Under the pieces are notes generated by a model. The model was not told the origin of the DNA. It made no database searches and saw only the letters and a program-made list of their open reading frames with translations. DNA of 32,852 nucleotides from an uncultured beta proteobacterium (GTDB taxonomy: Bacteria > Pseudomonadota > Gammaproteobacteria > Burkholderiales > Burkholderiaceae_C): contig CAJBMJ010000442.1 in NCBI GenBank assembly GCA_903954045.1, positions 1 to 32,852 on the forward strand, in the 5' to 3' direction. A program made the translations under genes and the position numbers. Within the stretch, counting starts at the first letter, position 1. The number at the start of each line of letters is the position of its first letter. Shown here piece by piece: positions 8,607 through 17,480 of the stretch.

Positions 8607-9563
8607 TCATCGTCGTGCAGCCCTAACCCGCGTCCATCCAATCAAAAGCATCAATAAAACCAACAATAGCTTACCCCACTCAGAGAGTGTAGGTATGCCG
8701 TTGATTTGGGTGACAGCAATGGTGCGATCGACATCTGGAGCAGCAAGAAAATTTGAGTCACCGATCTGGCTGGCACGGACCACGCAATTACCAGCCCCGG
8801 TCAATGTAAGTGTTGAGTTGGCAAGCGAACAAGGGCCGGAAACTACTGAGAACGTTACTGGGCTCGTTGAGCCACCGCCATTTGCAGAGAGGGTTAGTAC
8901 ATCACCCACAACTCCAGTACTCGGGGGATTGAAGGTAATGGCCTGACTTGATAACCAGATCGGATTATTGGTGTAACTCCATGCTTGCTGAATTAGGCTG
9001 TCGTTGCCAAGCAATACCTTTAGCCAAAGTTTAGATCCGTTCTCTCCTGGAAATTCAGCGCAAATGAAAGAATTCGGTGATGTGCTGAACGATCCGCTAT
9101 AGGCGGCATTCTCACACGTGCCGGGATCATTGTTGCCATCGATGCTTCCCACGCGGTAGGCCCAGAAGTTAAAGGTCCCCAACACATTGATCACGGTGGG
9201 GTTTGCTGGGCCAATAAGGCCAAAATGTGGTGTGGGTGTATCGGTGACTCTGATTGCCAATGAAATAAAACGTGCTGTTGCTGGTGTCAATATTTGCCAT
9301 CCACCGCAACCTGAACGGTATTCGGTGCTGGTACTGATCAAATCAGGACACGCTCTGACCTCACTTTTCGCGACGTTGCACAGAACAAGCCCGAAAAATA
9401 GCGTGGCGAGAATTCTTATAAATACAGGCACACGGGATTTGATTACGGTAACTGGACTGGCTTTTCGAATGGCGCCTAGCATCGGCAACCCAAAGGCTTG
9501 CGATGTTTCCCCAGACGCCATCGTGCAAACCAAATTTTGACGAGTGTATTCCTCGCTGCGCAT
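8607..9563 (-). CDS. IPTL-CTERM surface protein (318 aa)
   Basis: C-terminus INGIPTLSEWGKLLLVLLMLLIGWTRVRAARR; preceding Ig-like/MBG-like segment (SVVSGPCSLANSTLTLTGAGNCVVRASQIGDSNFLAAPDVDRTIAV). N-terminal start uncertain. Confidence 0.85.
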   Translation of the reverse strand: MRSEEYTRQNLVCTMASGETSQAFGLPMLGAIRKASPVTVIKSRVPVFIRILATLFFGLVLCNVAKSEVRACPDLISTSTEYRSGCGGWQILTPATARFISLAIRVTDTPTPHFGLIGPANPTVINVLGTFNFWAYRVGSIDGNNDPGTCENAAYSGSFSTSPNSFICAEFPGENGSKLWLKVLLGNDSLIQQAWSYTNNPIWLSSQAITFNPPSTGVVGDVLTLSANGGGSTSPVTFSVVSGPCSLANSTLTLTGAGNCVVRASQIGDSNFLAAPDVDRTIAVTQINGIPTLSEWGKLLLVLLMLLIGWTRVRAARR

Positions 9564-9641
9564 TTTTTCTCCCTATCCAAATGAGATTCGTTGAAAGTGA
9601 AATGTTAACGCCAACCATGAACATTTCTGATTAATCGAGCG

Positions 9642-9752
9642 TTACTGCCAAAGATTGAACCGTTGCAAACGTCGCATTTGACGTTTCACCAGGGCTAGCA
9701 GGTGCCCCATGTCGAAGGGGTGCTCGGTGATCAGTGCTTGGCGGGCATAGGC
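9642..9752 (-). pseudogene. Short 3' remnant of an unidentified protein-coding gene
   Basis: Minus strand encodes AYARQALITEHPFDMGHLLALVKRQMRRLQRFNLWQ* immediately after an in-frame TGA; protein-like composition with no start or upstream body. Confidence 0.3.
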
Positions 9753-10032
9753 TCACTCTTCAGCATAATTTCTGTGCAGTTGGGCGGGACTTCTTCAACG
9801 GTGCTTAGAATGATCGGCAAACTTATCGAGTTGTAATTCAACTTGCATTCGAATGCTATGTCCACCATTAGGGATTTGTCGCCATGCACTTGCAATTGAT
9901 CTACAAGTATTCAACCTGTGGTGATTGATTGCTTCCGCGCACACCGGTCACACGCAGCAGGCGCAATCAACCTCAGCTTAAGGGTGATGCAGTTATGAGT
10001 TTGGACGACCGGTGTGGGTCGAATGCAGGTCT

Positions 10033-10402
10033 GGGCCATTATGTGGAGAACTCAGTTATGAATAGCTCTGGCGTCAAAAAGCTGATTCGCCAAGGGGATC
10101 AGCTTTTCAAGGGTAAATGAGCTTTACATAATTTCAATGAACGTGTTCAGTTATGAGTGCGACCTGCCAGACAGAATGGTCACCTCGCTTTTCCATCGCA
10201 ATCCTGAGCCGTTCACTCTTGTGGCGCCGTTGGAGCCTGATAGGTCCGACGCGACAGTTCAAGATGACTTGTCTGAACCGACGGTCATCAAAGTCTAACT
10301 ATTATGTAGAGAATTCATTCTGCTGAACACCCGCAGTTCTGAGGGGAAAACCGAGATCGGAACAGCCAACTCTGCATAACTGAGTCCTATACATAATGGC
10401 CC
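10033..10402. mobile_element. Non-coding inverted-repeat-bounded module, possible MITE-like or recombinase-target element
   Basis: Arms GGGCCATTATGTGGAGAACTCAGTTATG (10033-10060) and reverse complement GGGCCATTATGTATAGGACTCAGTTATG (10375-10402): 25/28 identical. A third related copy CTATTATGTAGAGAATTCATTCTG is at 10299-10322. Confidence 0.5.
10077..10107. other. Stem-loop inside the inverted-repeat module
   Basis: AAAAGCTGAT...ATCAGCTTTT: 10-bp perfect stem with an 11-nt loop. Confidence 0.7.
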
Positions 10403-10428
10403 TTATGGATAGCTATCCATAAGGGCCA
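10397..10428. repeat. 32-bp perfect palindrome abutting the right inverted repeat
   Basis: TGGCCCTTATGGATAGCTATCCATAAGGGCCA equals its own reverse complement. Confidence 0.9.
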
Positions 10429-10837
10429 GGAACGGTCTTTCCTGAGTGACAGGTTTGGAGCAATGAATCATTTCGCCACGACTAGGCCCGATACCTAACA
10501 TTCTCTGCAGACTCCTTCGTGCGCCAAGCGGTCGTAATCGTCGATCAGCTGTTCGACTTACAGCTCACCTTATTTGCGCGTGGTTCCAGTCCGTAGATGT
10601 CTGTGTAAGGTTGAATCATGCTCATGGTGACATTGAGTGACGACTGGTTTCCGTTAAAGCAATTCCAAACTTCGTTTTACGCGTAAATTGGCTCGCATGT
10701 GGCTCAATGGGTTTATCAGTCAATCCTTAGCAACACCCCGTCCAAATGGACGGGTGACTGGGCTGGCGCAAACCAATAACATCATTCAACGCCTTACCTG
10801 TAAATTTACGCCCAGTTTTTCTCAAAATGGCCTCACG

Positions 10838-13800
10838 ATGAAATCCGCTTCTCGCACTGCTGGTCTAGCCGCCTTCCTACTGCACTCAGGCCCCTCCCGC
10901 CGTATTTCGCTGTGGTTGGCCAGTGCATTTGCCCATCTAATGGTCGTTGCCTTGCTTTCACCTGCCACGGCTGCACCGCTGGTCATTAGTGATGGCGCGA
11001 CGGTCACGCTATCAACAAACACCAGCGGAACAGCAGGAACCAACGGTGTGACAGGTGCTACTGGCGCGGGCGGATCGGCAGGCGCAGACGGTAGCGTGGG
11101 CGCCACAGGGGCAGTCGGTGCCGCAGGCGTCGCAGGCACGAGCGGCACCGCAGGAAGCCCTAGCGGCAGTGGAGGTGCCAGCGGTGGAGTTGGCGGCACC
11201 GGTGCCACGGGTGGAAGCGGACTGACAGGTAGTAGCGGGGGCGCGGGGGGGTGGGGCGCGACAGGTACGGTGGGCGTCGAGGCCGTGAGCTACTCCGGTG
11301 TGGGGACTACCACTGCGGTACTCACCAACAGCGCGACGATTGAGGGCGGCAGTGGAGGACAAGGCGGAACCGGAGGCACGGGCGGCACAGGCGGGCAAGG
11401 CGGCAACGGCGCGACGGGCGGGTCCGGTGGCGTTGGAGGCCAAGGTGGTTCAGGTGGAGCTGGCTACAGCAACAATTCTGGCAATGGTGGCAATGGCGGT
11501 GCCGGTGGCAACGGTGGGGCGCCCGGTGCGGGTGGAGCCGGTGGCAATGGCGGTGTCGGTGGCAATGGCGGTGTCGGCGGCGCCGGTAGCACCGGTGGCA
11601 TTGGTGCAACCGGCATCCGCCAAGATGCAGGCAGTCTGCGCGTAATGAATCAGGGCAACCTATACGGCGGCGCGGGTGGGGCAGGCGGTACTGCCGGTGC
11701 TGGGGGAGCCGGCGGGACTGGGGGCACTGCCGGTGGTGGGGGCGCGGGCGGCCCGCTTGGTGGAGCCGGTGGAGCCGGTGGCGCCGGCGGCGCAGGGGGC
11801 AGCGATTCCAACTACATCGGATCTTCTACCGGTGGCAGTGGCGGCGCAGGTGGTCAGGGATTTAGCGGTGGCAATGGTGGACCCGGAGGGAGCGGCGGGT
11901 CGGCATATGCATTCGGTAACTTCGTGACGGCTGAAGGTGGCGCCGGCGGAATTGGGGGGCAGGGAGCGAACGGTGGTGCGGCTGGTTTTGGGGGTAGTGC
12001 TTCCGCGCAAGGAAATGATGTTACAGCAAACGGCGGGATGGGCGGGATGGGCGGGATGGGCAGTACTTCCGGAAACGGAGGGGCCGGTGGAAACGGAGGT
12101 GGCGCGAATTCGGCAGGGGTTCGTCCACGTGCCACCGGTGGCGCCGGCGGTAGCGGTGGCAGTGGCGGTGCCGGTGGTAGCGGCGGGTTAGCAGGCACCG
12201 CTAGCGCAATAGGGATCGACACCATTACCAATGCTGGTTCGGCTGGTGCAGCTGGGGCAACAGGCGGTTTCGCACCGACGACGTCGCCCGGTGCAAATGG
12301 TACGGCGGGCAACGGAGGGGGAGGCGGCTCGGCAGGAGGGTCGGGGTCAACCGGTAACACCGGAAACGGTGGTGCAGCGATCCTGAGTCAGGCTGGCAGC
12401 GTCCGTCTTGAAGTTCTCAACACTGGGGCAGGCATCATTCGTGGCGGAAGCGGCCTCAACGGTGGTGCGGGCATCCAATCGGCAGCCAGCACGCTTGTCA
12501 TCGAGAACCTTGCCGGCGGCAGCATTCTAGGTGGCGTCGGCAGCAATGCCTATGGCATTGACGTCACCGGCGGTATTCTCACCAGTCTGTCCAACACCGG
12601 AACCATCAGCGGAACTGGCAATGGCGCCGGGATTCACAATGCGGGCGCTATCACCACACTGACCAACCGGCAGGATGGCCTGTCCTACACCGGCACCGCT
12701 CCCGCCAACTATTACGTCGACATTGCCGGAACTACTGCGGGTCAGTATGGCACGTTGATAGTGAAGGACTCCCCCAACTGGAATATCAGTGCATTGAATT
12801 TTGGGGTTGCTTCCGGCTCGACCTTGGCCGAAGGCGTAATCTACCAAGATGTGATCCAGGGAAGCGGGACGACCAGTTTTAACAGCACGGCAAGCAAGAC
12901 TGGCAGCTTTGTTGCAGGCGGCACGACCTACAACTATTCTCTGGTCTATGACGGTAACAGTTGGGACCTGACGCTGGTCGGCATCTACACCGTCACCTTC
13001 GATGCCAACGGCGGAAGCGGCAGCATGAGCACGCAGAGTGGCAGCTACAACACCACCGCAGCGCTGACCAACAATGCTTTCACCCGCACCGGCTATACCT
13101 TTGCGGGCTGGAATGCGGTTCAAGGCGGAGGCGGTGCAGCCTATGCCAATGGTGGAAACTACACATTTACGGCCAGCAACACGCTGTACGCCCAGTGGAA
13201 CATCAACAGCTATGCCGTCACCCCCAACGCAGGCGCTGGCGGAAGCATCAGTCCCAGCGGCGCGCAAACAGTAAATCACGGTGGAACCACCAGCTTTACC
13301 GTCACACCCAATACGGGATACAGCATAGCCAGCGTGACGGGTTGCAGCGGCAATCTGAACGGAAATACCTACACCACAGCAGCAGTAACCGGGGCCTGCG
13401 CGGTGAGCGCAACCTTTAGTGCAAACACATCGGTCACCGGCTCCACCGCCGGTGGCTCGGTCACGGCAGCCATCACCGGCGGCACTTGCGCTGGTTTTGT
13501 CACTGGCAGTACCCAGTTTGCAGCGGGTAGCAATGCACCGGCAGGCCAGACCTTCCCCTACGGCAGCTTTGGCTTTACTGCCACGGGGTGCGGCACCAGT
13601 GGAGGCAGTGTGACGATCACCCTGAACTATCCGCAGGGCCTGCCAGCACAACCCAAGTTCTACAAACTTATCAGCGGCAACTGGGTGGATTGGACTAGCC
13701 GGGCTACCTTTGGCGCGAACACGGTGCAGTACACGGTGCAGGACAACCAATTGGGCGACAGCGATCCGGCAGCCGGCGTCATCACTGACCCGGTGGCGCT

Positions 13801-13936
13801 AGCGGCACCTGCCGAACTGGCCAGCATTCCTACGCTCAATGAATGGGCGTTGATGCTGCTGGCGAGCTTGATGTTGATGCTGGGGATGTGGCAGGTGCAG
13901 CGCCGTTCTGTCGTTGCCGGGGCGATGGAAATTTAA
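10838..13936 (+). CDS. Large Gly-rich (GGX repeat) IPTL-CTERM surface protein with InlB B-type repeats and choice-of-anchor U
   Basis: Signal peptide from ATG 10838 (MKSASRTAGLAAFLLHSG...); about 450 aa of GGxGGx repeats; YTVTFDANGGSGSMSTQSGSY...GYTFAGWN...LYAQW; C-terminus IPTLNEWALMLLASLMLMLGMWQVQRRSVVAGAMEI. Confidence 0.88.
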   Translation: MKSASRTAGLAAFLLHSGPSRRISLWLASAFAHLMVVALLSPATAAPLVISDGATVTLSTNTSGTAGTNGVTGATGAGGSAGADGSVGATGAVGAAGVAGTSGTAGSPSGSGGASGGVGGTGATGGSGLTGSSGGAGGWGATGTVGVEAVSYSGVGTTTAVLTNSATIEGGSGGQGGTGGTGGTGGQGGNGATGGSGGVGGQGGSGGAGYSNNSGNGGNGGAGGNGGAPGAGGAGGNGGVGGNGGVGGAGSTGGIGATGIRQDAGSLRVMNQGNLYGGAGGAGGTAGAGGAGGTGGTAGGGGAGGPLGGAGGAGGAGGAGGSDSNYIGSSTGGSGGAGGQGFSGGNGGPGGSGGSAYAFGNFVTAEGGAGGIGGQGANGGAAGFGGSASAQGNDVTANGGMGGMGGMGSTSGNGGAGGNGGGANSAGVRPRATGGAGGSGGSGGAGGSGGLAGTASAIGIDTITNAGSAGAAGATGGFAPTTSPGANGTAGNGGGGGSAGGSGSTGNTGNGGAAILSQAGSVRLEVLNTGAGIIRGGSGLNGGAGIQSAASTLVIENLAGGSILGGVGSNAYGIDVTGGILTSLSNTGTISGTGNGAGIHNAGAITTLTNRQDGLSYTGTAPANYYVDIAGTTAGQYGTLIVKDSPNWNISALNFGVASGSTLAEGVIYQDVIQGSGTTSFNSTASKTGSFVAGGTTYNYSLVYDGNSWDLTLVGIYTVTFDANGGSGSMSTQSGSYNTTAALTNNAFTRTGYTFAGWNAVQGGGGAAYANGGNYTFTASNTLYAQWNINSYAVTPNAGAGGSISPSGAQTVNHGGTTSFTVTPNTGYSIASVTGCSGNLNGNTYTTAAVTGACAVSATFSANTSVTGSTAGGSVTAAITGGTCAGFVTGSTQFAAGSNAPAGQTFPYGSFGFTATGCGTSGGSVTITLNYPQGLPAQPKFYKLISGNWVDWTSRATFGANTVQYTVQDNQLGDSDPAAGVITDPVALAAPAELASIPTLNEWALMLLASLMLMLGMWQVQRRSVVAGAMEI

Positions 13937-13950
13937 TAGAGAGAGACTTC

Positions 13951-16900
13951 ATGATGACCATCTTGTCCGACCGACTGCCTTCCTGGAAAAGCCTTGTTTT
14001 TGCTGTCGTCTGCCTGAACGCCTCGTTCATCGCCTGCGCTCAGAACATCACTGCGTTTAGCGGGGGCGGGCAACGTGCCCAGGTTGGCACAGCGTTTTCC
14101 AATCCGTTCGTGGCTGTGGTAACCAACACGAGTGGCGTACCCCAATCCGGACAGTCGGTTACTTTTTCCGGTTCGGGTCTGGATACCAATTACACCTACA
14201 CCGCCACGACAGACGCCAATGGCCGCGCATCCCTGGCGCTTTATGCAAACGCCACGGCTGGCGCTTACACGGTCACGGCAATACTCAACGGCGCCCATTC
14301 GGCCATGGCCACGTTCGGTGCGCGTCAGGGCACCAATGCCAGCTGTACTGCAAATATTTCCGTCACAAGCGGGAACGATGCGGGAGCGGGCACGTTGCGC
14401 GAGGCTGTCAACGAGGTGTGCGCTGGCGGGACGATTGATCTGACGCCATTGACATGTGGCAGCACCGTCACCCTGGCGAGTCGCCTGTATCTGGCGTCAG
14501 ATGTGACGATCAAAGGGCCGCCGAGCTGTGGCACCCCCGTAACGATCAGCGGCAACAATGTCACGCGACAATTTTTTGTTCAAGGTGGAGACGTCACGCT
14601 GCAGGACCTGACCCTGGCCAACGGGCGTGGTGCCGGTGGCAATGCAAGCCAAGCGGGCGCGGGTGCGGGCATGGGTGGTGCCATTTTTCAGAACGGTGGA
14701 CATCTGCGGCTGGTGAACGTAGCGCTGAATAGTAATGTGGCTCAGGGTGGCGGATGGGACGGCGGCACCGGCGCACCCGGCGGAGGCGGTTTTGGAGGTG
14801 ACGCCGTAGTGCTGCAGACCCAGGAGGCTTACGGTACTGGCGCTAACGGTGGCGATCTGGGAGGGGCTGGCGGCACTTATCCTAGATGGGTCTGTGGTGA
14901 CCGCAACGGTGGAGACGGTGGGGGCGGGGCGGCGGGCTCACTTTACTGCGGTGGTCAGGCCGACGGCGGGGCGGGGGGCTTCGGTGGTGGTGGTGGCAGT
15001 AGCAGTGGCGGTGGCACTTACTATGGCGGACGTGGCGGATTTGGCGGAGGCGGGGCCGCCGGAAACAATGCATTCCAATCCAGTAACGGTGGTTGGGGCG
15101 CCAACAAGGGGACCGGTTTGCCCAGTGGAACTGGTGCGGCAGCCGGGTTTGGGGGCGCAATTTTTGCGCGCAGAGGGCTGCTAGACCTGAGCAATGTCAG
15201 CTTTACCAGCAACGCGGCCTATGGGGGACGAAGCAACCCCAATTCTATGTACACCCAATACTACGGTCAGGGCAAGGGCGGGGCCTTGTTCGTCTATGAC
15301 GGTGCCCTGGTCAACGCGAGCAATGTCAGTTACTCGGGCAATATTGCGGCTGATGCCGGGGTGGCGGGTATTGGTGAGTCGCCCGCGCCGTACACCTTTG
15401 GCAGCACCTGTCCGGGAAGCGACACCGTTAACCTGTGCGGTACCGTCGTTATTGGCGGCAGTGTGGGGAGTGGCCATGTGCTGAACCTGACTGTGCAGGG
15501 CAGCGGAAGCGGAAGCGTCAGCTCGGGTGTGGTCGCTTTGAATGAAATCAATTGCCCGGGCATGTGCTCCAAATTCGGGAACGGCTCGGTGACGCTGACC
15601 GCCACTGCAGCGGATGGCAGCATGTTCACGGGGTGGGGTGGGGCGTGTAGCGGCACCGGGACATGTACCGTGTCCCTGGCGAGCGCGGATCAGGCAGTTA
15701 CAGCTACCTTTATTCCTGGCTTCACCCGCATTGGCAACGACGGCAACCCGACGAGCAGTACCACGCTGGGTACTGGCCCGACCGACTGGGCCTGTACACG
15801 CGATAACGCCACCGGCTTGGTCTGGGAGGTCAAGACGACCAGCGGGCTGCGCAGCCAGACTACGACCTATACCAACTACGACAGCAGTTACGGCACAACC
15901 GCGCAGATCAACGCCGCCACCAACAGCATGGGCTTTGCCAATGCGGTCAACGACACCGCCTTGTGCGGCTCGGCGCAGTGGCGTATGCCAACCGTGGCTG
16001 AACTGCAGGGCATCGTCAAGGCGGGAGCCACAAACCCGGCGATCGATACGACGTATTTTCCGAATACGCCTAGTTCGTACTTTTGGTCGGGTTCGCCCAG
16101 TATCATGAGCTACGCGTGGAACGTGAACTTTGGCGACGGAGTTGCCGCCAGCGGCGGCGTCCGCGACAGCGGCAGCGTTGCCGTTCGCCTTGTGCGTGGC
16201 GGACAGTCTTTTGCCACTTCTGCGCTTGACGTCACTGTGACCGGTGGTGGCGCGGGCAGTGTGACCACGGGCAACATCAACTGCACCCGCTCGGGCGGCA
16301 GCACCAGCGGCACCTGTTCCGAGGGCCGCGGCACCAACAGTGTGGTCACCCTCACAGCCACGCCAGTTACGGGCAGCACCTTTGCGGGCTGGGGCGGAGC
16401 CTGCAGCGGCAGTGCCAGCACTTGCAGCATCACCATGGATGCAGCCAAAGCAGTGTCGGCCAGTTTCAACCTCAACACCTACACCGTCACCCCCAGCGCA
16501 GTCACCGGCGGCACCATCAGCCCCAGCGGCGCACAAACCGTGAGCCACGGTGGAACCACCAGCTTTACCGTGTCGCCTAGCCCGGGTTACAGCATTGCCA
16601 GCGTCACGGGTTGCAGCGGTAACCTGAGTGGCAACACCTACACCACAGGGGCGATTACGGGCGCGTGCATCGTCAACGCCACGTTCAGTGCCAACACATC
16701 GGTGACCGGCTCTACAGCCGGTGGCTCGGTCACGGCAGCCATCACCGGCGGCACCTGCGCCGGTTTTGTCACCGGTAGCACCCAGTTTGCAGCGGGAAGC
16801 AATGCACCGGCAGGCCAGGCGTTTCCCTACGGAACCTTTGGGTTTACCGCTACGGGCTGCGGAAGCGGTAGTGGAAGCGTCACCATCACCCTGACGTATC

Positions 16901-17196
16901 CGCAAGCTCTCCCAGCACAACCCAAGTTCTACAAACTTATCAGCGGCAACTGGGTGGACTGGGCTAGCCGGGCTACCTTTGGTGCGAACACGGTGCAGTA
17001 CACCGTGCAAGACAACCAGGAGGGCGACAGCGATCCAGCCAACGGTGTGATCACAGACCCGGTGGCACTTGCAGCTCCTGCGGCGCTCACCAGCATCCCA
17101 ACCTTGAGCGAATGGGGTCTGATGCTGTTAGCGGGAATGATGTTGATGTTGGGGATGCGGCAGGCGCAGCGCAGAGTGGAGCGAGCATGCTCCTAG
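13951..17196 (+). CDS. IPTL-CTERM surface protein with beta-helix, Gly-rich, Lcl/DUF1566, InlB-type and choice-of-anchor U regions
   Basis: ATG at 13951 after GAGAGAGAC; NISVTSGNDAGAGTLREAVNEVCAGGTI; Gly-rich middle; FTRIGNDGNPT...LVWEVKTT...WRMPTVAELQGIV...YFWSGSPSIMSYAWNVNFGDG...AVRLVRGGQ (DUF1566/Lcl); C-terminus IPTLSEWGLMLLAGMMLMLGMRQAQRRVERACS. Confidence 0.88.
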   Translation: MMTILSDRLPSWKSLVFAVVCLNASFIACAQNITAFSGGGQRAQVGTAFSNPFVAVVTNTSGVPQSGQSVTFSGSGLDTNYTYTATTDANGRASLALYANATAGAYTVTAILNGAHSAMATFGARQGTNASCTANISVTSGNDAGAGTLREAVNEVCAGGTIDLTPLTCGSTVTLASRLYLASDVTIKGPPSCGTPVTISGNNVTRQFFVQGGDVTLQDLTLANGRGAGGNASQAGAGAGMGGAIFQNGGHLRLVNVALNSNVAQGGGWDGGTGAPGGGGFGGDAVVLQTQEAYGTGANGGDLGGAGGTYPRWVCGDRNGGDGGGGAAGSLYCGGQADGGAGGFGGGGGSSSGGGTYYGGRGGFGGGGAAGNNAFQSSNGGWGANKGTGLPSGTGAAAGFGGAIFARRGLLDLSNVSFTSNAAYGGRSNPNSMYTQYYGQGKGGALFVYDGALVNASNVSYSGNIAADAGVAGIGESPAPYTFGSTCPGSDTVNLCGTVVIGGSVGSGHVLNLTVQGSGSGSVSSGVVALNEINCPGMCSKFGNGSVTLTATAADGSMFTGWGGACSGTGTCTVSLASADQAVTATFIPGFTRIGNDGNPTSSTTLGTGPTDWACTRDNATGLVWEVKTTSGLRSQTTTYTNYDSSYGTTAQINAATNSMGFANAVNDTALCGSAQWRMPTVAELQGIVKAGATNPAIDTTYFPNTPSSYFWSGSPSIMSYAWNVNFGDGVAASGGVRDSGSVAVRLVRGGQSFATSALDVTVTGGGAGSVTTGNINCTRSGGSTSGTCSEGRGTNSVVTLTATPVTGSTFAGWGGACSGSASTCSITMDAAKAVSASFNLNTYTVTPSAVTGGTISPSGAQTVSHGGTTSFTVSPSPGYSIASVTGCSGNLSGNTYTTGAITGACIVNATFSANTSVTGSTAGGSVTAAITGGTCAGFVTGSTQFAAGSNAPAGQAFPYGTFGFTATGCGSGSGSVTITLTYPQALPAQPKFYKLISGNWVDWASRATFGANTVQYTVQDNQEGDSDPANGVITDPVALAAPAALTSIPTLSEWGLMLLAGMMLMLGMRQAQRRVERACS

Positions 17197-17423
17197 CTCT
17201 GGATGGCATAAAGAACAGGTTTCAGGAAGCCAATAAATGTCGACTTTTTGGCGGCCAATCAACAGGTCGATAAGACGGAAATGGGTCGCCAGGAGCCTTC
17301 CAATCTGCACCCCCATTCCAGTTCTGCGCCCCCAACCTCCCTAAATTTCGCTGCTCAAAAAACAAGCACTCTTTCAGCCCACCCCGCCGCAACCCGCATA
17401 AACACTAGGGTTTGGTACCCCAC

Positions 17424-17450
17424 TTGACAAAGCGGGGGTCGATTTGTCAA
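17424..17450 (+). promoter_or_regulatory. Inverted-repeat regulatory element, copy 1 (upstream of 669-aa gene)
   Basis: TTGACAAAGCG-GGGGT-CGATTTGTCAA followed by TCTGGTT; near-identical to the element at 19971-19997. Confidence 0.7.
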
Positions 17451-17480
17451 TCTGGTTTCACACATAAAGGAACCATAGAC

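Noticed and set aside
11012-12360. Several Pro/Ala/Cys-rich ORFs on both strands in the Gly-rich region
   Set aside because: Low-complexity frame shadows of the GGX repeat.
12527-13750. 407-aa minus-strand ORF opposite the GGX protein
   Set aside because: Antisense low-complexity artefact of the high-GC repeat gene.
15181-17010. 609-aa minus-strand ORF opposite the IPTL/Lcl gene
   Set aside because: Antisense to a well-supported secreted protein; composition is an artefact of Gly/Thr/Ser codons (GGC/ACC) read in reverse; no start or RBS or recognisable domain.
17268-17277. TCGATAAGAC match to the 1445 tandem repeat as possible island boundary pair
   Set aside because: Only 10 bp, single unit, no further flanking similarity; not enough support for an att or IS boundary.
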